A model generated the notes under the pieces. It worked only from the letters and a program-made list of their open reading frames with translations, ran no database searches and was not told where the DNA came from. From the NCBI RefSeq assembly GCF_022539665.2, contig NC_081331.1, positions 9,083,534-9,147,533 of the forward strand: 64,000 nucleotides of DNA. The letters run 5' to 3'. Within the stretch, counting starts at the first letter, position 1. Each line of letters starts with the position of its first letter. Positions 50,023 through 59,907 of the stretch are shown here, piece after piece. This stretch comes from Daphnia carinata. Lineage: Eukaryota; Arthropoda; Branchiopoda; Diplostraca; Daphniidae. The position numbers were made by a program, and so were the translations under genes.

Positions 50023-52339
50023 TAGACTAAAGAACTTTGCCGCGTGAACAGGCGTCTAAATCTTTCCTGTCAAAAGATTTGGTGTAATGTGCACAATTAC
50101 GTACATTGCTCCAAAATCTAGTCTAGAACCGGGAAAGGCAACCGATGTTTCATGTATTGATAATGAAATGGTGGCTCTGCTTTTTTCAGGTTTTCCCCGT
50201 CAAGAATCGGATACAGTTTGCTGAGATGTCAGCGTGCCCTCTCCTGTTACATTGAGCCAATGGTCTAACCGAATAACGTTTTCTAATAATCAGACGGAAA
50301 ATAATGTTAGTCAATATAAGTGTTTTATACTTACCCGTGGATGGGGAATCGATTCAAACATCGTAGAGGAAAAGTGGGGCACGAAACAATTTTAAAAATT
50401 GTGTTTTCCATGAATTAAAATGTGGAATGCTGGTGATTTTAGCTACTAAATTTCATGTGATTTCAGCAGTTGTAAGCTGATTCGAAGTTAGTTATGAAAA
50501 TGAAGAAGCACATCCCATGTTTGTTGCCACCATGACGAGGCCATTGAACTAAAAACTGAAAGCACGCTTTTCCCACAAACACTTTATGCCTGAAGATCAT
50601 GAGTAATAGAGGCGCTTTTTAAATGAAATTAAAAAATTCACCGTAGCGTAAAAGTGGAAATTGCGTTAAAACTTTTTCAAATTTCCATCTTCTCGTTCAT
50701 AAAATAATTTTCTTACTTTTTACTAGGAAAAAGGTGTTCCAACACAGTGATCTATTTGCATCACACATAGATGTTAACAACGTTCGATTGTTTTTTTGTT
50801 TTTGTTTGTTTTTTTTTTCAATGAAACAAAGTTTCGAATACAAATGTTGCTATCAGTTGTGGAAAAACGAATACTGATATTTTTTTCAATAACTACTTAA
50901 TTATTTTCTATATCTCAAGTTGAGAACATTTGAAAATCGTTTAGGCTAAATACGCTTAAACGAGTTTGAGAATTTCCCGTTATTTTGGGTTTTTTCCTTA
51001 TCGACAAACTTTTGAATTATAAGTAAAAATGAAAACCTATCTTTGGAATCTTAAGCCGAATTCGTGACAAATGTTCTAACACGGACGCTCTCGAAAACCC
51101 CTACTAAAAACACACTACTATGGAGATTGCTCGCCTACTTCGTGAGAACTCTTAATTTACAAGTCCACAGGATAAAATGAACTACGTGCCAATCAAAGTT
51201 TCTAGAAAATATTCCACGTCAACAGTTTGGCACTCCTAACATGCCAGTGGCAATGACGCTGTTTCCCAGAAGGCAATATTTCATCTTTTTTAATCTCTTG
51301 AAAGAAGCCCAATGCAATTTGATAAATGTATCAACCTGATACTGTTACAACCTTGCTAACAACGCCTAAAATTGTTTTATTGATGACGTGAAATTGATAG
51401 CCTATGGGTTGGACCACTTGATTCATACGACTGATGTGAGACATTTTGCGTCAAATAAAAACAATTAATTTTCCTAGATCACTATTATTTAGTTGGTGTC
51501 TGTTGTCAGGACGCAAATGAATATTTTAAGCTAAGTTTACTTTCAATGACTTTAAAATTGAGTGATGCAAACTAGCTATCAGTCAAGGGAACTATTACCA
51601 AACTATAATGAGTCGACGAATTTCGTATTTTCCAAATCAAGATATTATTACTATTTATTACTATTGTTCTAATTTATATGAATGTTCACATAATACAAAG
51701 AAAATTAGTTGTTTAACACAAAAATCCGGAATTTTCACTTCGGTTAAACGCAAGCAGTTTTTCAAGTTTCCTACCAGATTTCTTAATTATTTTGAATTTG
51801 AGCTAGAATATTAACATTAGGACCACACTGTGGACCCCGTACACTTAGGGCTCGAGTTGCCAACCCAGCAATAGTTACTACTTATTTCAACTTATATTTT
51901 GCTTTGGTACTTTAAAGGCACGAATCAGAGAGCAATGGCAGACTCAATCCTAAAACTATTTTACTCTCTACAAATATTTTTTAAATGCATGTACAGAAGT
52001 CCTCTACCTCATCAAAACACCCCAACTTACACGGCTCGTGCAGATTCCACGCAATAACGGCGTCGTAGAGAATTACCATTTTACAGGTAAATAGATTCCA
52101 CGTCAGATACTGTCTGAAAATGCAATTTTAGAAAAGTTCCACCGACAAAACAAGATTTGTAAGATTTTTGTTAGATATACAAAAAAGCAGGGAGAACTGC
52201 AGGATGACTATGCATTGTTTTGTGAATTCTGCTGCGCGAACCTGATCCAAGTATTTTTCTCAATTGAGTTCAAAAAGAGAATCAAGCACGAAAAATACAT
52301 TATGTTTTTAATTGTTCGTTGAGCGAAACTCCTTCCCCG

Positions 52340-52361
52340 TCCCACCATTTTTGTGGTGGGA
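52340..52361. repeat. 8-bp hairpin with C/G-rich extension
   Basis: TCCCACCA (52340-52347), loop TTTTTG, TGGTGGGA (52354-52361). Flanking CTTCCCC and AAGGGG could extend the stem with small bulges. Confidence 0.5.
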
Positions 52362-54171
52362 GTAAGGGGACAATGATATTTTTATTCTCGGTGATTTTAC
52401 GAGTATGTCTCCATTACTAATTGCTTATTTTGTCCACAAGAATACTAATAATGGTCTGAAGTTTTCCCATTTTCTTCTTGTTTTTAGGATTCATGTCTCC
52501 GGACAAGATAATGCGAATGAATTGCTGACATTCGAGTTCGTCCTGTACGTACATGAAATTTGGTACTGGAGAACCTTCGTAAAGTTCTTTTTTTTTTTAA
52601 ACAATACAAGGAACGATAAAAAGACCCCAGCAATCTGAAAGAATCCAGTTTCGTTCCAAAGAATGACTGCTAATGTTCAGCATACAACCCCCCTATTTGA
52701 TAAGCAAACACTGCCTATTACTTTGCAGAAAACTTCAACGTTCAACATGAGTAACGGCAACTGTTCGTAAAAAATCTTTCAGTTTTGAAAATGCCAATCT
52801 CTTGAGAATTAATGTCATCAATTGGATTTTTTTTATGTGCGGCAAAGATGGCATTTGTACATGCCTCGAATTTCTAGGAATCAATCGACCGACCAGCTTT
52901 CTGAAAAGTTTTGGAAAGTGGCGTTAAATAGGTCAAACGTTTTTCCCTAGCACACATCAAGTGCTATGATAAACCCTTAAAGTCTTTCCCTCCAAGGCCA
53001 ATAAATGGATACAGCTATGCCAAACCAAAAATTCAGGGGTGTGAAGTAAACAGAAAAATACACGCAGACCGAAAGATGAGTATGAAGTGGGAGGGGAAAA
53101 AACAAATACGGAGATCGATAAACAGGTTAGAAGTAATTTTAAAGAACCTCTAATATGAATCCAATAGGATACAGTTCATTTGCAAGCTGATGCGTAACTA
53201 AACTCGTTTGACGAAGACATGAGCATTGAGTGTTTCTCTTCACTTTTAAGCTTTAAATTCTATGGTGTGATCAGGGTTTCCTACGTAAAATCAAAGAGTG
53301 GCGTTATCTGGTCCAAGCCAAAGTGCGGGCAGGGCATACAATTTTTTTAAAGCAGCTTAGCCACTTGCAAACACATTTTCCGTTGAGAAGGGCTTCTGAT
53401 ATTTGCTACAAGGAACGATCTGCGCGCGCATAGACATTCGTCACAGAAAAATGTCTACTGCATAAAACCATGAAGTTAGGAACTGTTTCAAGATGTTTGG
53501 AATATCAATGAGAAGTTGTTTAATCTCGTACGTTTGATGTCGAATCATCACAGGAGCGGAAACGTTTTACGTCTCGTTACTTTCTTCTTTGAATTGCCAA
53601 TCCCTCGTATAAAATCTTTGCGCCACTGGCATGGAAATTTGTTTCGTTAAGGAGATTTTTTTTCTTTTTTTTTTATATTTTTGAAAGAAGAGGCACACAA
53701 GAAAGATGATCTTCTACAGGTCATCGATTTTGTGTGTAGTACACATTTTACCAACAAAACCAATCAAAGTCATGTTTTAAAAATTAGTTTGGATTGGTTG
53801 GGATGGCAGATATAAGTGAGGACAATTAAGAAATCAAAACACCAAGAGTCGAACGACTTACAAAAAAGGCAATAATAATAAAAAAAAGGAGGGAAAACGA
53901 GGAAGAGAAAGAGAGATAGAAAGAAAAAAAAAGAAAAGAAAAAGACAACAGCTTGTCTCAGATTTAACCTGAGAAACGGAACTAATTCAAGCAGAGGTTT
54001 AATGTCGTAAAAAAAATAAAGAAAAAGGAACATAATGATTTTTTTAAAATGTTTGTTTTCGAAATTTTTTTTTGTCTTTTTCTTTTTTTTTAAGATTTGC
54101 ACGAGATTTGTTTTGATGCCTTTCAAGAATAGGCTGAAAGTAAGTCAGGAGAGTATCGTTTAACCAAACTC

Positions 54172-56843
54172 TCAAAAACGGCGACGCTTGGCCAGGAAAT
54201 CCTCGCGCTCGCGCTCGTTGGGGCGGCCCCAACGCGGAGTAGAGAGCACTCCGTGTGGTGGGCCGCGCTGTGGCATGTTTCCCATGTTGCTGTTAGGACC
54301 ATCCATACGACCCCCAATGGGCATGTTGTTAAACATCGGAGGCGGCTCCAAAGGCCGCTGCTCAAATGAGTTGTGGAACGGCTTATTTTCCTTAATTAGA
54401 TAACAATATAGGGACGTCCCCATAAGTCTTAAGATAAAACAAATTGTCAGCCACACAGCTGTGTTCCTCCACTCCCTCCCAATAAGAATCAAAGGTTACG
54501 AGTGGTAGAAAACAAACATTTACATTTGACAACGAATCAGTCATCGAGAAAACAAGAGGAAGACTTCTAAGAATACCAAGTCGCTTCGTCAAAATAATGG
54601 CTGTTCTTTCACTGAGTGTGATTCCCTACACTAGCAGCCATAATAAAACGACGCGCATAATACCCTTGACCGCATAGGGTACCGGGTTGGATTTCAATTT
54701 CAAGACAAATCTTCCGAAGAAAATTCTCGGAGATTCAATGGTACAGACTGGCCATTACCCTTCCAATTTCAAACAAATAGTAGCGTTCTCTGTAGCGTTC
54801 TCTCTATCTAGGTAAACTCTGCTGTCATAAATTAGAGCTCTGGTCTAGATTGCAATAGAGGCCTACAAAACAATGGAAGTCTTATCAAAAAGGCTTTTCA
54901 ATAAAACCCTAAGCTTAGTTGGTTCACTCCCTATTTCACAGTTTCGTCAAATAAACCTTGACCCGAACAGAAAAGAGGCGATTTTTGTGGCTGATCGAAA
55001 GTATTACATAAAAACTGAATTTCGAACGGCCTGTCGGCATAGTAAAAATTGAAAAGTATTGACATACCATTTGCAGATCCATAAGATTGTGAGGTCCATT
55101 AGCACCCATCATAGGGCGATCAAATGCGGGAGGCTGGAGAGGTCGACGAAAATCTGGGGGATTTCCCTCTGTGTTTTGCTCTTGCATGAACATATTGTTT
55201 TCTTGTTGACGCCGACGCATTTCCTCTTCCTGCTGGCGCAATCGGTGCTGCATTTCATCCTGTTGCCGACGAAGAGTTTCCTCCTCTCGTAACCTGGATT
55301 CTTCGTGTTGGCGCTCTTTCAATTCCCAGTCGCGTTTTTGTCTCTCGCGATCCTGCTCACGTAGCCTAAGTTCTACAAATGATTTGATAGTGCTGTGAGT
55401 TGTTGTGTTATTGATAAAAGAAAATAACCAATGCTTACGTTCACGAAGCAGTTCGGTTTCATGTTCATATCGAGCATATTCCATCTGGGACACTAGCTTA
55501 TCTTCTTCTATTTTCAATTCCCGTTCAACTGCATCCATCTTTTGCTTGTAAAGCTCAAGCAATTGCTTCCAACGCTGACCGTATGTAAACTGGAAGCTAT
55601 TAGGCTCGGCAAATCTTGGTCCCGTCTATAAATGTCAAGAAATCGTTTTGTTAAATATCGAAATTAAAAAGAATACATTAATTTATAATACTTCGCGTTC
55701 TTTAGTGAACTCCGGTGTTTTTTTTGCAAATGCACGTTCTGAAAATCCATCTTCATCGTCTAGTTGTTCCATTGGTTCCACTACAACGGGACGTAATGAC
55801 GAAGTTAGGAAAAAACAGCCATCGGTGCATCGCCGAATTGCAGCCTGGGCTCCTGGTTTGCGCACAAATTCAACAACACCTTCATTCGTTGATTGTCCAC
55901 GCTCATTGGCAACTACTATAGCTCTTTCGATCTGTAATTCAAACATGCCAAAATTGATGACGTACACTAAAATGAAAAGCACATAATTACATCTCCGAAT
56001 ATGGAAAAAGCTTTTTCCAATAATTCATTTGTTACGAAGGGAGACAAATTTTTCACACGAATTGCGGCACTATGTGGGGCAGAGCGAACGCGCAACGTAC
56101 GACCTTTCAAAACCTTCCCGTCCAATTCTCGTTTTGCCTTTTCGGAATTCGAACGGTAATCCTGTGAATTTGTTTTCAATTATTTCAAACCGTCGTAAAA
56201 TGAACAAAAATTTTACACTTGCCAGCCTGACAAAAGCAAAGCCCTTTTCCTTGTTCAGGAAGACTTCTGCAATTTCTCCATACGCAGAAAAATGTTCCTT
56301 TAAATCTTGCTCAACTATGTCATTTCCAAGATTTCCAACATACAGACGGCTGCGGCCTGAAAATTTAGTTTCTGTAAAGGATCTGATTGGTAGATCAGCA
56401 GTAGAATTGGACAGTGATGCAAGTTTCTCTAGTAATTGGCGATCCTTTCAATTTTGAAAAACAGTTTTCACATGTTAACTTCAAGTTTAAAACTTTTAAA
56501 TCTAACTAACCTCTGACAGTTTTTGATGCCCATTACCATGAGAATTATCTTCCCATTTTTTCTCACCATGGTTTTGGCCAACTTGATTTGCATTACGCTG
56601 AAAACGCCCAACATTGTTTCCATTTTTTCCATTTCCTTGATTGTTTCTTCCTGATTGTCCTCCTCTTCCTATGCCACCCCGACCACTCCCACGTTTTCCT
56701 CTTCCACTATTATTTCCTACAGGGGCAGTAGAACCATTGACAGAATTTTGGGGTGTAGATGTGGATGGGGTAGATGCAGCATTTGATACAGTGGAACATT
56801 CCTTTGTAAGTTTTTCCGAACTCGGCGTTTCTAGCTTCTGCAT
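54172..56843 (-). CDS. nonA: DBHS RNA-binding protein (nonA / SFPQ-NONO family)
   Basis: Seven exons: 56843-56511, 56444-56223, 56161-55991, 55931-55692, 55625-55439, 55372-55068 and 54390-54172. They give 558 residues in frame. The family forms nuclear dimers (paraspeckle-type) in transcription and RNA processing. The N-terminus is Ser/Thr-rich, then Gly/Arg-rich ([16 protein letters not shown]). RRM1 shows RNP2 LYVGNL (144-149) and RNP1 KGFAFVRL (178-185). RRM2 follows ([19 protein letters not shown]), then the NOPS segment ([16 protein letters not shown]) and a long charged coiled coil ([31 protein letters not shown]). The C-terminus is Pro/Met-rich and ends KRRRF like the family's basic tail. 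Intron 2 (56222-56162) needs a GC donor (CTG|GCAAGT) to keep the frame. It is head to head with csw. Confidence 0.95.
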
Positions 56844-57149
56844 GTTCTAAATACGCAAAAGAAGAAAAAACGATGATTCAGTTTTATAATGGTTCAATCT
56901 ATAAACTATTCTTGAATCTTGAGAAGGGCAGATATTGACACTTCTGCCAAACCCTGTGACATATTAGAGCTGTATTTGTGAAAAAGTTCATGACACACAC
57001 AACACCCACTTGTGATTCTTAACTAATAAATTTAAAATCTCACATTCGACTTGACGAAACCCAGAATTTGTTGCTCAATTTAATATTCCTACAAACACAC
57101 GAACGACAAAAACGCAGTCAACACATCAAGAAATGGCGACGAATGCTTG

Positions 57150-57262
57150 CAACGTTGTCTAATCCAAGCAGCGTCTGGAATCCAGATAATAGAAGCATGA
57201 TAGAAGTCGCTGGCAAGACGGAAGTCAGCGCCGCAGCGGGGCAGGAGAGTACGGCCGTACGG
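57150..57262 (+). other. Possible 5' UTR exon of csw
   Basis: A GC-richer stretch ends in a strong plus-strand donor (CGTACGG|GTAAGT after 57262). The matching acceptor would be CCCAATTTCAG before 59862, just upstream of the csw ATG. The left boundary is unknown. The model places the 57.6-59.0 kb element inside this 5' intron. It is an inference only. Confidence 0.35.
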
Positions 57263-57299
57263 GTAAGTCTTCTTGTCTTAAGAATTAGATTCAGTAGGT

Positions 57300-57440
57300 A
57301 ACGGTTCTTCTGTTTTGGTGCCCACAACTTATCTGGGGTTTCACGTCGGTGACGAAATATTAAAGCCAGTTCCATTGCCGGGTTCCAAACCCAGTTTTGC
57401 ATTCCTTTTACAACTATTTGCCCGATTTTTCCTGATGATC
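57300..57440 (+). repeat. Dispersed repeat, copy 2
   Basis: Partner of 17700-17850, same orientation, with core GGGTTCCAAACCC near 57391. Between them lies about 40 kb of unrelated sequence, so this is an interspersed family. Confidence 0.5.
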
Positions 57441-58092
57441 GATCATGAGTTTTAACCATTTTCACTTTTTTGCCAGAAAAATGGCATCAGTAGGGCTCCA
57501 AGGACCCCAGTTCGCCAAAAACCAATTAACCCACGGATCGCTGCCAAACATACTCACCCATGGGCGATTCGGGTAGACTGTTTTCCAAGATGGGTAGTCT
57601 GGGCTAGTTTGCTGGGCAAACCACGTCTCCCAACATGGTCTCAGTACATATGTACTAAGTAGTACATAGTTGCAGATGCACTTTTTCTTATGGGGTAAAT
57701 GACAAACGCGCAGGGCGTTAGTCAATTGTTTTTTTTTTTTTTAATATTGTCTGCTTGGAGTTTTTCCGGAAGTCGCGATAAAACGTGGTTTTCTACGCGG
57801 ATATGTGGAATAAGATCCCTAAAATTGTAAATTAAATGAGAACCCATGAAATAAATTTGTTTAAATTATCTTACTTAATTTTTAATACAAGACGGAATGT
57901 TGAAATTTTCTAGACACAAACAAAATGTAAATATGTACTTATAATTAAATATTTTTACACTTATTTACACTTTTTAAAATTTGAACTTGGCGCGGTAAAA
58001 AAATGGCCGCCATAATGGTTTATCAAAAACAACTTTTTCAAACGTAATTTTTGGGGTTAAATAGCATCTTAAAAGTAAACGTTTAGAATAAC

Positions 58093-58117
58093 TTGTTCCT
58101 GGAATCACCAGGAACAA
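58093..58117. repeat. Hairpin 1 of a series (10-bp perfect stem)
   Basis: TTGTTCCTGG (58093-58102), loop AATCA, CCAGGAACAA (58108-58117). Confidence 0.85.
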
Positions 58118-58282
58118 AAATATTATAATGATTTCCTGTTTTGACGAAGATTAAGCATCAAACAATCAATGCAAAGTTTCGTCTTTTTCACACACCCCCT
58201 CCCCTTTCTAAAATCATGAAATTCTTTAATAATTATTTATGAAGAAACTAAACAGTTAAAATTGACAAATTTTGCATCAATC

Positions 58283-58305
58283 GATAGCTCTTATCAAGAG
58301 CTATC
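58283..58305. repeat. Hairpin 2 of a series (10-bp perfect stem)
   Basis: GATAGCTCTT (58283-58292), loop ATC, AAGAGCTATC (58296-58305). The stem is the same as hairpin 3 except for one base pair. Confidence 0.88.
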
Positions 58306-58482
58306 TAATTCTATGAAATTTATGTTAAATTTTCAGAAAAGGAAAGAGTTTAAGTGTAACATCTATTTTTTTATTTTTATCGGTTGCGTCCATTAGAACC
58401 TTAGATCGAAAAACAACAAAAACACATTTTGCGCTTAAAATTTTTTCGATTTGAAAATATTGATTACAATTACCTAAAAATG

Positions 58483-58505
58483 GATAGCCCTTACCAAGGG
58501 CTATC
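58483..58505. repeat. Hairpin 3 of a series (10-bp perfect stem)
   Basis: GATAGCCCTT (58483-58492), loop ACC, AAGGGCTATC (58496-58505). It lies exactly 200 bp from hairpin 2 and differs from its stem by a compensated T-A to C-G change. Confidence 0.88.
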
Positions 58506-58609
58506 GATTTATATTATATTTATATTATTTATGTATTAAATCAGCGAATATCATAATTAATTTTGCTGACAAATAATTAAAAAATTGTTTCTCTTATATT
58601 CCTTTATTT

Positions 58610-58800
58610 CAATTACTATAACTATTGTACATACATATAATAGTAATATATATATTATAATTGTATGTATAAATATATAAATATAATTGTACGTATGTAT
58701 AAATATATATGTATAATTTGTAATATACTGTATATATGTGTATTTATTATATTGTAGTATTTATGTACATTATCATAATATTGTAAATATAAATTTATAT
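58610..58800. repeat. AT-rich low-complexity tract
   Basis: Imperfect TA/TATG repeats across about 190 bp, inside the inverted-repeat element. Confidence 0.85.
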
Positions 58801-59335
58801 AAACCTAATTCATGTTATTCGCTTCGAAAAAAATTAAGACATGCGCTACACGCATTTTTGTTTAACTAGTTTAACTTTAACGGTTTAACCATTAAAGCAA
58901 CCAAATCAAAGCCCTAGAGGCGACAACACACACTTTCCCCATAAAGAAAACTGTAGGCGCGATTATGTACTAAGTAGTACATATTGCCTCGCGACCAGCC
59001 TGACGTCTCCCCACAGCCATCTTGGAACAGAGCGACTTGAATGGCGCCCAAGTTAAATTAAATTGCCCTTGTTAACGTAATTTTAGCTCTAAGCACGTAA
59101 CGGGAGACTATCGTGGCACAAACTTGTCTAAAAACTTCAATGAGACCGTTGCATCAGCGCAATGGCAAGTTGAGGGTATAGTTATTGGTTGAGATTTGTA
59201 TATGTTAACAAAAGCTCGCTATAATATTGAATTAGAACGTATTGCAAACGATTCCCTTCGAAACTAAATTATTTGCTGCCATGACTTCGTGAATGAAAAC
59301 CTCTTCGTGGCCATAAGCAAATCTTGGGTAATGGT

Positions 59336-59495
59336 CACGAAATATGTCGTGGCAAAAGGTGGATTTTTAATTACCGCCACGATGAGAAATAACCTGTAGG
59401 CTATCGTGGTAAGAGGCAAATATTTGTCATTGTCACGAAAGATGTCGTGGTAATAGCCAGCCTTTGTCGTCAAGCAACGACATCTTTCGTTGCAA
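59336..59495. repeat. Short repeated motif CACGAAAxATGTCGTGG
   Basis: CACGAAATATGTCGTGG (59336-59352) recurs as CACGAAAGATGTCGTGG (59434-59450), 98 bp apart. A related inverted string (GCAACGACATCTTTCGTTGC) starts near 59475. It lies about 0.5 kb upstream of the csw start codon. Confidence 0.65.
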
Positions 59496-59907
59496 TATAT
59501 TTAACTTTTCGAAAAACTGCAATTAAATGCCAGATGTCCTCAGAGTCCTGACCACAGACCGAGCCGTTGTGCTCGGTATCTTACACCTCAGGGTGTAGAA
59601 GAAAGGGAAGGATTTGACAAGTTAGGGTACCAGATAGGCAACAAGGGCTAGACAGTATCCCTCTTGCTTCTTATTATCTAGAAGGCTATGCCGTAATACA
59701 GGTATCCCTAAGGCAAAACATTGTTTTGTTTAATATTTATGTGAAGCTTGCCGATTCTTCTATTCATGCTGGTTGTTTTCAAAGCCAAAGAACCATTGAC
59801 TTATACCACTAAACTTTAATAGGGCGTGTGACATCAAAGTAGTAATATTTCCCAATTTCAGATAAGCTTTGACATTTTTTGCTGGCCTCCAATTTGCGTC
59901 TCCATCC

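Larger units (their letters stand above)
41891..54171. other. About 12 kb gene-poor region
   Basis: AT-rich sequence between SGSM and nonA. Apart from the small secreted-peptide ORF at 49792-49992, I recognised no gene. It contains a repeat copy (42326-42480) and short hairpins at 43664-43686, 45179-45213, 50003-50022 and 52340-52361. The ORF at 46801-47301 (166 codons) is pyrimidine-rich and lacks family features. The nonA 3' UTR occupies the right end, with an ATTAAA candidate at 54003-53998 on the minus strand. Confidence 0.5.
57562..59049. mobile_element. Degenerate terminal-inverted-repeat element, about 1.5 kb
   Basis: The ends are inverted copies. On the left, GGGCG, CCAAGATGG (57585-57593) and the 18-bp palindrome ATGTACTAAGTAGTACAT (57650-57667). 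On the right, in reverse order and orientation, the same palindrome (58965-58982), CCATCTTGG (59017-59025) and GGCGCCC (59043-59049). Spacing between blocks differs slightly. The interior has no long ORF, three hairpins and an AT-rich tract, so a non-autonomous DNA element (MITE-like) fits. No target-site duplication was identified. Confidence 0.55.

Noticed and set aside
53770-54126. 118-codon minus ORF rich in Phe and Lys
   Set aside because: It is a translation of purine/pyrimidine tracts in the nonA 3' flank.
58610-58800. Possible CRISPR-like or satellite array
   Set aside because: This is simple TA-rich low complexity without repeat-spacer order.
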